Source: Massilia sp. Bi118
Lineage (GTDB): Bacteria > Pseudomonadota > Gammaproteobacteria > Burkholderiales > Burkholderiaceae_D
Reading direction: 5' to 3'
Length of the DNA stretch: 64,000 nucleotides
Assembly (NCBI RefSeq): GCF_918697865.1
Contig: NZ_CAKKMV010000003.1
Location: 310,001 to 374,000, forward strand
The notes under the pieces were generated by a model, which did no database searches, had not been told where the DNA came from, and was given only the letters and a program-made list of their open reading frames with translations. The position numbers and the translations under genes were made by a program. Of the stretch, positions 35,178-44,836 are shown in pieces (the stretch's first letter is position 1; each line of letters opens with the position of its first letter).

Positions 35178-38100
35178 ATGAGTCACTTTCTGGACCGACT
35201 GAAATTTTTCGGCAGCCCCAAGCAAACCTTCTCGAACGGCCACGGCGAAGTGGTCAACGAAGACCGCACCTGGGAAAAAGCTTATCGCCAGCGCTGGCAG
35301 CACGATAAGATCGTGCGCTCGACCCACGGCGTGAACTGCACCGGCTCGTGCAGCTGGAAGGTCTACGTCAAGAACGGCTTGATCACCTGGGAAACCCAGC
35401 AGACCGACTACCCGCGCACCCGCCCCGACCTGCCCAACCACGAGCCACGCGGCTGCCCGCGCGGCGCCAGCTACTCCTGGTACGTGTACTCGGCCCAGCG
35501 CGTCAAGCATCCGATGGTGCGCGGCCGCCTGATGCAGATGTGGCGCGAGGCGCGCCTCACCCGCGATCCGGTCGGCGCCTGGGAATACATCAGCCAGGAC
35601 CCGGTGCGCGCCGCCAGCTACAAGTCGATCCGCGGCCAGGGCGGCTTCGTGCGCGCCAAGTGGGACGAAGTCAACGAGATCATCGCCGCCGCCAACGCCT
35701 ATACCATCGACAAGTTCGGCCCGGACCGCATCATCGGCTTCTCGCCGATTCCCGCGATGTCCATGGTCAGCTACGCCGCCGGTACCCGCTACCTGAGCCT
35801 GATCGGCGGCGTCGCCATGAGCTTCTACGACTGGTACTGCGACCTGCCGCCGGCCAGCCCGCAGGTATGGGGCGAGCAGACCGACGTGCCCGAATCGGCC
35901 GACTGGTACAACTCGACCTACCTGATGGTGTGGGGCTCGAACGTCCCGATGACCCGTACCCCGGACGCCCACTTCTACACCGAAGTGCGCTACAAGGGTA
36001 CCAAGACGGTGGCGGTGTCCTCCGACTTCGGCGAAATGGCCAAGTTCGGCGACATCTGGCTGGCGCCCAAGCAGGGCACCGACGCCGCGCTGGCGATGGC
36101 CATGGGCCACGTCATCATGAAAGAATTCCATGCGACCGGCAAGTCGGCCTATTTCCGCGACTACGCCAAGCAGTACACCGACTTCCCGATGCTGGTGATG
36201 CTCAAGGAACGCGACGGCACCCTGGTGCCGGACTACTTCCTGCGCGCCTCGCACCTCGCCAACCACCTGGACGAGAGCAACAACCCGGAATGGAAGACCC
36301 TGGTCATCGACCAGGCCAGCGGCCGGATCGTCGCCCCGAGCGGCTCGATCGGCTTCCGCTGGGGTGAGTCGGGCAAGTGGAACCTGGAGCAGAAGGAAGG
36401 CTCCAGCCGCGAGGACATCGACCCGCAGCTGTCGCTGATCGGCGCCAACGACGCCAACGACGCCATCGTGCCGGTGGGCTTCCCCTACTTCGGCGGCAAG
36501 GACGCCGACGACCTGCTGCTGCGTAACGTGCCCGTCAAGAAAATCGAACTGGCCGACGGCAGCACCGCCCTCGTCACCACCGTGTTCGACCTGTCGATGG
36601 CCAACTACGGCGTCGACCGCGGCATCTGCCCGAACGCGGCGAAGAGCTACGAGGACGACGTCCCCTATACCCCGGCATGGCAGGTCAAGCACACCGGCGT
36701 CAAGGCTGCCGACGTGATCACGGTGGCGCGCGAGTTCGCCGACAACGCCGACCGCACCCGCGGCAAGTCGATGGTGATCGTCGGCGCGGCGCTGAACCAC
36801 TGGTACCACATGGACATGACCTACCGCGGCATCATCAACATGCTGATGATGTGCGGCTGCATCGGCCAGAGCGGCGGCGGCTGGGCTCACTACGTCGGCC
36901 AGGAAAAGCTGCGCCCGCAGACCGGCTGGACACCGCTCGCCTTCGCGCAGGACTGGAACCGTCCGATGCGCCAGATGAATTCGACCTCCTTCTTCTACGC
37001 CCACACCAGCCAGTGGCGCCACGAGAAGCTGCACACCGCCGAGATCCTGTGCCCGACCGCCGACGGCAAGCTGGAAGAAATGGCGCTGATCGACTACAAC
37101 GCCAAGGCCGAGCGCATGGGCTGGCTGCCGTCGGCGCCGCAGCTGGAAACCAACCCGGTGGAAGTGGTGCGCGCCGCGGAAAGCGCCGGCCAGGACCCGG
37201 TGCAGTATGCCGTCAGCCAGATCAAGGACGGCAAGCTGAACTTCTCCTGCGACGATCCGGACAATCCCGCCAATTTCCCGCGCAATATGTTCGTGTGGCG
37301 CTCCAACATCCTGGGCAGCTCGGGCAAGGGCCACGAGTACTTCCTGAAGTACCTGCTCGGCACCCAGAACGCCCTGATGAGCGACGAGGACGATTGCATC
37401 AAGCCGCGCGACATCAAGGTGCGCCCGGCCGCCGAAGGCAAGCTGGACCTGCTGGTGGTGCTCGACTTCCGCATGTCGACCACCTGCCTGTACGGCGACA
37501 TCGTGCTGCCGACCGCCACCTGGTACGAGAAGGACGACCTGAACACCTCCGACATGCACCCCTTCATCCACCCGCTGTCCGAAGCCGTGCAGCCACTGTG
37601 GGAATCGAAGTCGGACTGGGAAATCTACAAGGGCATCGCCGCCAAGTTCTCCGAGATCGGCGGCCAGCACCTGGGCACCCGCAAGGACCTGGTCCTGACC
37701 CCGCTGCTGCACGATACCCCGGGTGAACTGGGCCAGCCCTTCGACCCGAAAGACTGGCGCCTGGGCGAGTGCGATCCGGTGCCGGGCAAGACCATGCCGA
37801 GCATGACCGTGATCGAGCGCGACTACCGCCAGATCCACAAGAAATTCACCTCGATCGGTCCGCTGCTCGAGAACGTCGGCAACGGCGGCAAGGGCATCGC
37901 CTGGAAGACCGGGCATGAGGTCGACGTTCTGCGCGGCATCAACCGCACCGTGCTGGAAGAAGGCGTGTCCAAGGGCCAGCCGCGCCTCGACACCGCGATC
38001 GACGCGGCCGAGATGATCCTGACGCTGGCGCCCGAGACCAATGGCCACGTGGCAGTGAAAGCCTGGGATGCGCTGTCGAAGATCACCGGCCGCGATCACA

Positions 38101-38999
38101 CCCACCTGGCGATCCCGCGCGAGCACGACAGCATCCGCTTCCGCGACGTGCAGGCGCAACCGCGCAAGATCATCTCCTCGCCTACCTGGTCGGGCCTGGA
38201 AAGCGAGGAAGTCAGCTACAACGCCTGCTACACCAACGTGCACGAGCTGATTCCGTTCCGCACCCTGACCGGCCGCCAGCAGTTCTACCAGGACCATCTG
38301 TGGATGCGCGACTTCGGCGAGGGACTGTGCGTGTACAAGGCGGCCATCAATACCAAGACCACCGAGGCGATCATGAACCGCCGTCCGAACGGTAACAAGG
38401 AGCTGGCGCTGAACTTCATCACGCCGCACCAGAAATGGGGCATCCACTCGACCTACTCGGACAACATGCGCATGCTGACCTTGTCGCGCGGCGGCCCGCA
38501 CGTGTGGCTGTCGGAGATCGACGCCAAGGCCGCAGGCATCGAGGACAACGACTGGATCGAGGTCTTCAACGTCAACGGTACCCTGACCGCCCGCGCGGTC
38601 GTCAGCCAGCGCGTCCCGGAAGGCATGACGCTGATGTACCACGCCCAGGAAAAGATCGTCAACGTGCCGGGCGCCGAGATGTCGAAGAAGCGCGGCGGCA
38701 TCCACAACTCGGTGACCCGCGCGGTGACCAAGCCGACCCACATGATCGGCGGCTATGCCCAGCTGGCCTACGGCTTCAACTACTACGGCACGGTGGGCTC
38801 GAACCGCGACGAATTCGTGGTGGTGCGCAAGATGCGCGACGTGGACTGGATGGAAGGCGCCCGCGACGAATCCCGTCCGAACAGCGACGAGATCACGCGC
38901 GGCCCGGCCCCCGCGTCGACGAAACCGGCACCGAAGAAGGTACGCGAGGACGAGCGCGAACCCGCGCTGGCGAGCATGCCGGCACCGAAGAACGCCTGA
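35178..38999 (+). CDS. narG: respiratory nitrate reductase, catalytic alpha subunit
   Basis: The 1273-residue subunit reduces nitrate to nitrite at a molybdenum bis-MGD centre on the cytoplasmic face of the inner membrane. The FS0 cluster ligands are His50, Cys54, Cys58 and Cys93 (STHGVNCTGSCSWKVY, RGCPRG), the same numbering as E. coli NarG. DLPPASPQVWGEQTDVPESA contains the molybdenum-ligand region. There is no Tat signal with a cleavage site, as expected for NarG. ATG 35178 follows TTGGAGGAATC. It is the first gene of narGHJI. Confidence 0.98.
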   Translation: MSHFLDRLKFFGSPKQTFSNGHGEVVNEDRTWEKAYRQRWQHDKIVRSTHGVNCTGSCSWKVYVKNGLITWETQQTDYPRTRPDLPNHEPRGCPRGASYSWYVYSAQRVKHPMVRGRLMQMWREARLTRDPVGAWEYISQDPVRAASYKSIRGQGGFVRAKWDEVNEIIAAANAYTIDKFGPDRIIGFSPIPAMSMVSYAAGTRYLSLIGGVAMSFYDWYCDLPPASPQVWGEQTDVPESADWYNSTYLMVWGSNVPMTRTPDAHFYTEVRYKGTKTVAVSSDFGEMAKFGDIWLAPKQGTDAALAMAMGHVIMKEFHATGKSAYFRDYAKQYTDFPMLVMLKERDGTLVPDYFLRASHLANHLDESNNPEWKTLVIDQASGRIVAPSGSIGFRWGESGKWNLEQKEGSSREDIDPQLSLIGANDANDAIVPVGFPYFGGKDADDLLLRNVPVKKIELADGSTALVTTVFDLSMANYGVDRGICPNAAKSYEDDVPYTPAWQVKHTGVKAADVITVAREFADNADRTRGKSMVIVGAALNHWYHMDMTYRGIINMLMMCGCIGQSGGGWAHYVGQEKLRPQTGWTPLAFAQDWNRPMRQMNSTSFFYAHTSQWRHEKLHTAEILCPTADGKLEEMALIDYNAKAERMGWLPSAPQLETNPVEVVRAAESAGQDPVQYAVSQIKDGKLNFSCDDPDNPANFPRNMFVWRSNILGSSGKGHEYFLKYLLGTQNALMSDEDDCIKPRDIKVRPAAEGKLDLLVVLDFRMSTTCLYGDIVLPTATWYEKDDLNTSDMHPFIHPLSEAVQPLWESKSDWEIYKGIAAKFSEIGGQHLGTRKDLVLTPLLHDTPGELGQPFDPKDWRLGECDPVPGKTMPSMTVIERDYRQIHKKFTSIGPLLENVGNGGKGIAWKTGHEVDVLRGINRTVLEEGVSKGQPRLDTAIDAAEMILTLAPETNGHVAVKAWDALSKITGRDHTHLAIPREHDSIRFRDVQAQPRKIISSPTWSGLESEEVSYNACYTNVHELIPFRTLTGRQQFYQDHLWMRDFGEGLCVYKAAINTKTTEAIMNRRPNGNKELALNFITPHQKWGIHSTYSDNMRMLTLSRGGPHVWLSEIDAKAAGIEDNDWIEVFNVNGTLTARAVVSQRVPEGMTLMYHAQEKIVNVPGAEMSKKRGGIHNSVTRAVTKPTHMIGGYAQLAYGFNYYGTVGSNRDEFVVVRKMRDVDWMEGARDESRPNSDEITRGPAPASTKPAPKKVREDEREPALASMPAPKNA

Positions 39000-39031
39000 T
39001 GCGGCGCGTGAAGAATTAGCGAGGAATTGAA

Positions 39032-40588
39032 ATGAAAATCAGAGCACAAATCGGCATGGTCCTGAACCTGGACAAATGCATCGGCTGCCACACCTGCTCG
39101 GTGACCTGCAAGAACGTCTGGACCAGCCGCGACGGCGTCGAGTACGCCTGGTTCAACAACGTCGAGACCAAGCCGGGCGTCGGCTACCCGAAGGAATGGG
39201 AGAACCAGGACAAGTGGAACGGCGGCTGGAAACGCAAGGCCGACGGCAGGATCGAGCCGCGCCAGGGCAGCCGCCTGAAGATCCTGGCGAACATCTTCGC
39301 CAACCCGAACCTGCCGGCCATCGACGAGTACTACGAGCCCTTCACCTACGATTACGAGCGCCTGCAGAATGCGCCGCTGTCGGAAACGCCGCCGACCGCG
39401 CGCCCGGTGTCGATCCTGACCGGCAAGAAGATGGACAAGATCGAGTGGGGCCCGAACTGGGAGGACGACCTGGGCGGCGAATTCGCCAAGCGCAGCAAGG
39501 ACAAGCTGTTCGACAACGTGCAGAAAGAGATGTACTCGACCTTCGAGAACACCTTCATGATGTACCTGCCGCGCCTGTGCGAGCATTGCCTGAACCCCGC
39601 CTGCGTCGCGTCCTGCCCGTCCGGCTCGGTGTACAAGCGCGAAGACGACGGCATCGTGCTGATCGACCAGGACAAATGCCGCGGCTGGCGCATGTGCATC
39701 TCCGGCTGCCCGTACAAGAAAATCTATTACAACTGGTCTTCGGGCAAGGCCGAGAAGTGCACCTTCTGCTACCCGCGCATCGAAGCGGGCCAGCCGACGG
39801 TGTGCTCGGAAACCTGCGTGGGCCGCATCCGCTACCTGGGCGTGCTGCTGTACGACGCCGACAGGATCGAGGCCGCCGCCTCGGTCCCGAACGAGCAGGA
39901 CCTGTACGAAGCGCAGCTCGACCTGTTCCTCGACCCGCACGATCCGAAAGTGATCGAAGAGGCCCGCCGCCAGGGCATTCCGGACTCCTGGCTGGAATCG
40001 GCCAAGCGCTCGCCGGTGTACAAGATGGCGGTCGAATGGAAGATCGCCTTCCCGCTGCACCCGGAATACCGCACGCTGCCGATGGTGTGGTACATCCCGC
40101 CGCTGTCGCCGATCCAGGCCGCGGCCGAATCGGGCAAGATGGGCATGAACGGCATCCTGCCGGACACGAAGAGCCTGCGCATTCCGGTGCGCTACCTGGC
40201 CAACCTGCTCACCGCGGGCAAGGAAGAACCGGTGGTGCACGCGCTGGACCGCATGCTGGCGATGCGCGCCTACATGCGCGCCAAGTCGGTGGACAGCGTC
40301 GAGGACCTCGAAGTGCTCGACGAGGTCGGCCTGACCAAACCGGTGGTCGAGGACATGTACCACATCATGGCGATCGCGAACTACGAAGACCGCTTCGTGA
40401 TCCCCAGCAGCCACAAGGAAATGGCCGAGGACAGCTTCAACGAAAAGGGTTCGTGCGGCTTCTCCTTCGGTAACGGCTGCTCGGACGGCGTCAGCGACGC
40501 CTCGCTGTTCGGCAAGAAGAAGCAGGGTTCGACCTTCTTCGTCTCGATGCCGAAGTCGCGCAAGAAGAAAGAAACGGAAGGAGCCTGA
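39032..40588 (+). CDS. narH: respiratory nitrate reductase, iron-sulphur beta subunit
   Basis: The 518-residue electron-transfer subunit carries four Fe-S clusters. The cysteine groups are visible: CIGCHTCSVTCKNVW, CEHCLNPACVASCPSG, CRGWRMCISGCPYKK, and CTFCYPR with CSETC. The Trp in CRGWRMC marks the 3Fe-4S cluster. It starts with MKIRAQIGMVLNLDKCIGCH, as in E. coli NarH. It lies 32 bases after narG. Confidence 0.98.
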   Translation: MKIRAQIGMVLNLDKCIGCHTCSVTCKNVWTSRDGVEYAWFNNVETKPGVGYPKEWENQDKWNGGWKRKADGRIEPRQGSRLKILANIFANPNLPAIDEYYEPFTYDYERLQNAPLSETPPTARPVSILTGKKMDKIEWGPNWEDDLGGEFAKRSKDKLFDNVQKEMYSTFENTFMMYLPRLCEHCLNPACVASCPSGSVYKREDDGIVLIDQDKCRGWRMCISGCPYKKIYYNWSSGKAEKCTFCYPRIEAGQPTVCSETCVGRIRYLGVLLYDADRIEAAASVPNEQDLYEAQLDLFLDPHDPKVIEEARRQGIPDSWLESAKRSPVYKMAVEWKIAFPLHPEYRTLPMVWYIPPLSPIQAAAESGKMGMNGILPDTKSLRIPVRYLANLLTAGKEEPVVHALDRMLAMRAYMRAKSVDSVEDLEVLDEVGLTKPVVEDMYHIMAIANYEDRFVIPSSHKEMAEDSFNEKGSCGFSFGNGCSDGVSDASLFGKKKQGSTFFVSMPKSRKKKETEGA

Positions 40589-40589
40589 C

Positions 40590-41264
40590 ATGCAAACTGA
40601 CATGCAACACTACCGGATCATGTCGGCGCTGCTGACCTACCCCGAGCCGGAACTGCTGGCCGCCCTGCCCGAGCTGCAGGTGGCGCTCGCCGGACAGCCG
40701 CAGATCCAGGCGCGCCTGGCGCCGCTGTTCGCGCACCTGGCGGACAGCGAACTGATCGCGCTGCAGCAGGAATACGTGCAGACCTTCGACCGCACGCCGA
40801 CCCATTCGCTGCACCTGTTCGAACACATCCACGGCGAGTCGCGCGACCGCGGCCAGGCCATGGTCGACCTGATGGAAGAATACAAGAAGCACGGCCTGGA
40901 GATGACGGGCGACGAACTGCCCGACTTCGTGCCGCTGTTCCTCGAATTCCTGTCGCAGCTCGGCGGCGAGGAAGCCGCCGGCCGCCTGCTGGGCGACGCG
41001 GTGCACGTGCTGGCCCATATCGGCAGGAAGCTGGCCGCCAACGGCAGCCTGTATGCCCATGTGTTCGCGGTGCTGGAAAGCCTGTCGCCGGTAGCGGCCG
41101 AAGCGCTCAGCGAACCGCCCATCAAGGACATGGACGAAGCGCTCGAAACCTTCGGACCGGGCGCCGACGGTGTCGAACCCCTGCTCAAGCCGAATGCCAA
41201 CGGCACGCAGCCGATCAATTTCTACCCCCGCGGCACGCGTCCGGCGCAGCCGGCCCGCGCCTGA
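40590..41264 (+). CDS. narJ: nitrate reductase assembly chaperone NarJ
   Basis: This 224-residue TorD/NarJ-family chaperone holds NarG for molybdenum-cofactor insertion and membrane docking. Motifs include YRIMSALLTYPEPELL, EYVQTFDRTPTHSLHLFEHI and DELPDFVPLFLEFL. It starts one base after the narH stop, with GGAAGGAG inside the narH end, so translation is coupled. Confidence 0.95.
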   Translation: MQTDMQHYRIMSALLTYPEPELLAALPELQVALAGQPQIQARLAPLFAHLADSELIALQQEYVQTFDRTPTHSLHLFEHIHGESRDRGQAMVDLMEEYKKHGLEMTGDELPDFVPLFLEFLSQLGGEEAAGRLLGDAVHVLAHIGRKLAANGSLYAHVFAVLESLSPVAAEALSEPPIKDMDEALETFGPGADGVEPLLKPNANGTQPINFYPRGTRPAQPARA

Positions 41265-41282
41265 GCGGACCAGGAGACCATC

Positions 41283-41966
41283 ATGAATTACCTGCATCAG
41301 TTCTTATTCGGGATCTATCCCTACATCGCCCTGGCGGTCTTCCTGCTCGGCAGCCTGATCCGCTTCGACCGCGAGCAGTACACCTGGCGTTCGGAATCGA
41401 CCCAGGTGCTACACCGCGGCAACCTGCGCCTCGGCAGCATCCTGTTCCACATCGGGATCATCGGCCTGCTGGGCGGCCACGCCGTCGGCCTGCTGACTCC
41501 GGTGTGGGTCTGGGACACCCTGGGCGTCAGCCACGGCGCCAAGCAGATCTTCGCCATGGCCGCCGGCGGCCTGATGGGCAGCCTGTGCCTGATCGGCATC
41601 CTGCTGCTGCTGGCGCGCCGCCTCGGCAACGAGCGCCTGCGCGCCGCCACCACGCTGAAGGACAAGGTCGTGCTGCTGTGGATCCTCGGCACCCTGCTGC
41701 TGGGCCTGTCGTCGATCTTTGTCTCTGCCGGCCACCTCGACGGCCACATGATGGTCCTGCTGATGAGCTGGGCGCAGCACATCGTCACCCTCCGCGGCGA
41801 CGCCGCCGGCTTCATCGTCGATGCGCCGCTGGTGTTCAAGCTGCACCTGTTCATGGGAATGTCGCTGTTCGTGATCTTCCCGTTCACCCGCCTGGTGCAC
41901 GTCTGGAGCGGCTTCGGCGCCGTGACTTACCTGGGCCGCGCCTTCCAGCTGGTCCGTCCGCGCTGA
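41283..41966 (+). CDS. narI: respiratory nitrate reductase, cytochrome b gamma subunit
   Basis: The 227-residue membrane subunit oxidises quinol and passes electrons to NarH. Five helices are visible. The haem b ligands are His56 and His66 (FHIGIIGLLGGHAVG) and His188 and His206 (KLHLFMG, RLVHVWSG), matching E. coli His56, 66, 187 and 205. It lies 18 bases after narJ. Confidence 0.97.
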   Translation: MNYLHQFLFGIYPYIALAVFLLGSLIRFDREQYTWRSESTQVLHRGNLRLGSILFHIGIIGLLGGHAVGLLTPVWVWDTLGVSHGAKQIFAMAAGGLMGSLCLIGILLLLARRLGNERLRAATTLKDKVVLLWILGTLLLGLSSIFVSAGHLDGHMMVLLMSWAQHIVTLRGDAAGFIVDAPLVFKLHLFMGMSLFVIFPFTRLVHVWSGFGAVTYLGRAFQLVRPR

Positions 41967-41991
41967 TCGAACGCGCTACAAGGAGATCGTC

Positions 41992-42738
41992 ATGGGTATC
42001 ACCGTCAATGGCGTCGACATCGACGACGCCCTGATCGAACAGGAACTGCCGCATCACCAGGGCGCCGCCAACCCGCTCAAGCAGTCGGTGCACGAAATCG
42101 TGCTGCGCACCGTGCTGTTGCAGGAGGCCGCACGCCTGGGCGTGCAGGGCGAGGACGACGACGCGCGCATCGAAGCGCTGATCGCGCAGGAGGTCAAGGT
42201 GCCGGAAGCGGACCTGGCGGCCTGCCTGACCTATTACCGCAACCACCCGCGCCAGTTCACCCGCGGCGAACTGGTCGAGGCCCGCCACATCCTGTTCCAG
42301 GTCACGCCCAGCGTGCCGCTGGAGCTGGTGCGCGACACCGCCGAGCAGGTGCTGGCGGCCATCCAGGCCGAGCCGGGACGCTTCGGCGAACTGGCCGCGC
42401 AGTACTCGAACTGTTCGTCCGGCGCGCTCGGCGGCAGCCTGGGCCAGCTGGCCCGCGGCGCCTGCGTACCGGAGTTCGACGATGTGCTGTTCCGGCTCGG
42501 CGCCGGGGAGCTGGCCAACAAGCTGGTGGAAACCCGCTTCGGCCTGCACATCGTGGAAGTGGTGCGCCGCATCGACGGCGTGCTGCAGCCTTTCGAGGCG
42601 GTCAGGTCGCAGATTGCCGATTATCTGGCCACCGCGGCCTGGCAGCGCGGCGTGCACCAGTACCTGCAGATACTGGTCGGGCGCGCGCATATTGAAGGCG
42701 TCACGCTCGAGGGTAGCCAGTCGCCGCTGGTGCAATAG
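41992..42738 (+). CDS. parvulin-type peptidyl-prolyl isomerase of the nar operon
   Basis: The 248-residue protein has an N-terminal helical region and a parvulin (PpiC) domain from about residue 95 (GELVEARHILFQVTPSVPLE, FGELAAQYSNCSSGALGGSL, LVETRFGLHIVEVVRRIDG). No signal peptide is seen, so it is probably cytoplasmic and may help fold the nitrate reductase complex. Similar genes follow narGHJI in other betaproteobacteria and pseudomonads. It lies 25 bases after narI. Confidence 0.9.
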   Translation: MGITVNGVDIDDALIEQELPHHQGAANPLKQSVHEIVLRTVLLQEAARLGVQGEDDDARIEALIAQEVKVPEADLAACLTYYRNHPRQFTRGELVEARHILFQVTPSVPLELVRDTAEQVLAAIQAEPGRFGELAAQYSNCSSGALGGSLGQLARGACVPEFDDVLFRLGAGELANKLVETRFGLHIVEVVRRIDGVLQPFEAVRSQIADYLATAAWQRGVHQYLQILVGRAHIEGVTLEGSQSPLVQ

Positions 42739-42743
42739 AGATC

Positions 42744-43361
42744 ATGGAAACCTCTCCATCTCCAGGCCTGCTGGCGGATCCGCTCAACCTGCGCAACAGG
42801 AAGCTGGTTGCCGCCAAGGTGCTGGTCGACATCTTGCGCCGGTTTCCGGCGACGCGCCGGATCTCACCGATCGAGCTGCCGATCGGCGATGTCGCCAGGC
42901 TATTGCATGCGGCAGTGGGTGGGGCAGCGCTGGAGACCTCTCCCGAGCAGTCTGGCAGCAGTACCGAGGGCATCGGCGTCTACGTCGCCCTTGCCTGCGG
43001 CACGTATCGCTACGACCGCTGCACGCGCCTGCTGTCCATGGTGTCGCCACTGGACATCCGCGTGCAATTGTCGGCGCTGGATCAGCTGCCGCTGGCACCG
43101 CTGAACCTGCTCTATGTCGCCTGTACCGCGCAGGGGGGCTGCCTGCGCGCGGAAGATACGACGGTGCTGTCGGCGCTGAACACGGCGGCCCTGTGCGAGC
43201 ACGTGGACCGCTTCTGCAAGATGCAGGGGCTGGTCGCGGCCGCGCGGGGATGGCTGGCGAGGAACCTGCTTTCCGCAAGTGTCGGCATGGCCGGCGGCGA
43301 ATACCTGCTGCTGGCGCAATCCATCGGCCGTCCGCAGGGCGTGCCGGGGCGCAGCGCGTGA
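42744..43361 (+). CDS. nitroreductase-fold protein (SagB-like), possibly inactive
   Basis: The 205-residue protein follows the nar operon by 5 bases. The pattern GIGVYVALACGTYRYD, then PLNLLYVACTAQ, then NTAALCEHVDRFCKMQGLVA and YLLLAQSIGRPQG resembles the C-terminal half of SagB-type nitroreductases. The N-terminal FMN-binding arginine motif is not evident, so flavin binding is doubtful. It is convergent with another nitroreductase gene with no gap. The role is unknown; position suggests nitrate-linked expression. Confidence 0.6.
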   Translation: METSPSPGLLADPLNLRNRKLVAAKVLVDILRRFPATRRISPIELPIGDVARLLHAAVGGAALETSPEQSGSSTEGIGVYVALACGTYRYDRCTRLLSMVSPLDIRVQLSALDQLPLAPLNLLYVACTAQGGCLRAEDTTVLSALNTAALCEHVDRFCKMQGLVAAARGWLARNLLSASVGMAGGEYLLLAQSIGRPQGVPGRSA

Positions 43362-43928
43362 CTAGAGACTGGAAAAATAGTGCTCGGGGCCCGGACGCGG
43401 GCGCGCCGGCGCGACCGCGTCGGCACTCCCAAAGCCGATGAAGCAGATGGCCTGCTCGTGCGCGCCAAGCGCCAGCAGCCTGCGCAGTGCTGACGCCTGC
43501 ATGCCGGCGCCGCTGGCCAGCCCGCTGGCGAAACAGCGCGCCTGCGCCGCGACCAGCATGTTCTGGATCGCACAGCCAAGCGACACCAGCTTCTCTTCGC
43601 GCGGCACGTTTGCGGCGGGATCGTCCACGAGGATGGCCACGACCAGGCAGGGTGCATGGAAGGCTTTCGCATGGGCCGCGGCGCGCGCCTCGTCGCCGCA
43701 GGCCGGGTCGCGCACCACCAGCGCATCGACGAAAGCAGCCCCCAGCCCGGCACGCTGGTGCGGCGGAACCAGGATGAAGCGCCAGGGGTGCAGCCGGCCG
43801 TGATCCGGCGCATGCGCGGCCGCCTCGGCGATGGCATGCAGCGTCTCGGAATCCGGCCCGGGCGCTTGCAGCCGCCGCAGGGAAACATGGCGGCGCGCAG
43901 ACAGGTGGTGCTGGAGATCGGGGTACAT
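43362..43928 (-). CDS. nitroreductase family protein (YdjA-like)
   Basis: The 188-residue FMN-dependent oxidoreductase candidate begins with RRHVSLRRLQAPGPDSETL, the FMN-phosphate-binding start of the family. HAPDHGRLHPWRFILV and KLVSLGCAIQNMLVAAQARC follow, as in YdjA-type nitroreductases. It reads towards the preceding gene and away from moaD. No promoter element of the island type fits its direction. Confidence 0.85.
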   Translation of the reverse strand: MYPDLQHHLSARRHVSLRRLQAPGPDSETLHAIAEAAAHAPDHGRLHPWRFILVPPHQRAGLGAAFVDALVVRDPACGDEARAAAHAKAFHAPCLVVAILVDDPAANVPREEKLVSLGCAIQNMLVAAQARCFASGLASGAGMQASALRRLLALGAHEQAICFIGFGSADAVAPARPRPGPEHYFSSL

Positions 43929-44000
43929 GGCGGGATCGCGGGAATGTGGAATGCCGACAGGATGACGCTACCGGCGCAGGCAGGGAATATGCCGGAAGAA

Positions 44001-44055
44001 CTAGCGGCACTACGCCGTCATGCCGACGGCGCCTGCGGCGTTCGCTGACTACAAT
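44001..44055 (+). promoter_or_regulatory. moaDE-modABC promoter with TAG-N5-CTA palindrome
   Basis: ACTAGCGGCACTACGCC lies at 44000-44016 (centre 44007). TCATGCCGAC follows at 44018-44027 (+11) and TACAAT at 44050-44055 (+43). The predicted start is near 44062, 24 bases before moaD. Confidence 0.65.
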
Positions 44056-44085
44056 GCATGCTCAGCTTATCTACTCCCATTGAGC

Positions 44086-44343
44086 ATGCAACTCCAACTG
44101 CGCTATTTTGCCGGCCTGCGCGAAGTGCTGGGCCTCTCCGCCGAGCAGGTCACCCTTCCCGCTACCTGCAGCTGCGTGCAGGACATTCTCGCGGCCCTGC
44201 GCCTGCGCGGCGGCATCTGGGCCGAGGCCCTTGCCGACGGCGCGGCCTTCCGGATCGCGGTCGACCAGCGCATGGCCGATGCATCCAGCCCCGTGCGCTC
44301 CGGCGCCGAAGTGGCCTTCTTCCCACCGGTCACCGGAGGCTGA
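44086..44343 (+). CDS. moaD: molybdopterin synthase small subunit MoaD
   Basis: The 85-residue ubiquitin-like sulphur carrier ends in the required Gly-Gly (FFPPVTGG), whose thiocarboxylate donates sulphur to make molybdopterin. It starts MQLQLRYFAGLREVLGL. A longer frame exists upstream, but the promoter at 44050-44055 rules it out. One base separates it from moaE. Confidence 0.93.
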   Translation: MQLQLRYFAGLREVLGLSAEQVTLPATCSCVQDILAALRLRGGIWAEALADGAAFRIAVDQRMADASSPVRSGAEVAFFPPVTGG

Positions 44344-44344
44344 G

Positions 44345-44836
44345 GTGGCGGTACGGGTGCAATACGAGGACTTCGACCTCTCCACAGAACTGGTGCGCCT
44401 GCGTGCCGGCCATCCGGACGCCGGTGCCACGGTCGCCTTCGTGGGCACGGTCAGGGAAATGAACGAAGGCCGGCAAGTCTCGCTCATGGAACTCGAGCAT
44501 TACCCCGGCATGACCGAAGCCGCGCTTGAGGATATTGTGGCGCAAGCCCACCAGCGCTGGGCACTGGTCGACGTGCTGGTCGTGCACCGTGTCGGCCCGC
44601 TGCGCGGCTGCGAACAGATCGTGCTGGCGGCCGTGGCCGCGCGCCACCGCAGCGAAGCCTTCGCTGCCTGCGAATTCGTGATGGATTACCTGAAGACCCG
44701 CGCACCGTTCTGGAAGAAGGAAAGCACCGCGCAGGGCGACCGCTGGGTGGATGCGCGCGAATCGGACGAAGCGGCGCTGTCCAGGTGGGCCGCAGCGGCG
44801 CCGGATCGCGCGCTTTCTGTATCTTGTGGCCCATGA
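44345..44836 (+). CDS. moaE: molybdopterin synthase large subunit MoaE
   Basis: The 163-residue catalytic subunit converts cyclic pyranopterin monophosphate to molybdopterin with MoaD. Motifs include GATVAFVGTVREMNEG, LELEHYPGMTE, VHRVGPL and the catalytic-lysine region DYLKTRAPFWKKE. The GTG start at 44345 follows GGAGG. The stop overlaps modA (ATGA), joining cofactor assembly to molybdate uptake. Confidence 0.92.
   Translation: MAVRVQYEDFDLSTELVRLRAGHPDAGATVAFVGTVREMNEGRQVSLMELEHYPGMTEAALEDIVAQAHQRWALVDVLVVHRVGPLRGCEQIVLAAVAARHRSEAFAACEFVMDYLKTRAPFWKKESTAQGDRWVDARESDEAALSRWAAAAPDRALSVSCGP

Noticed and set aside
35163..38741. A 1192-codon open frame antisense to narG, and similar long antisense frames opposite the PHP gene, norB, nrdJ, hemN and betT
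   Set aside because: They lie exactly opposite well-supported genes, show no family motifs and are His/Arg/Gly-rich, as expected from GC-rich shadow frames.
43959..43964. Use of the palindrome at 44007 for the divergent nitroreductase gene
   Set aside because: The hexamer at the mirrored position is CATCCT, not a -10, so only the moaD direction is supported.
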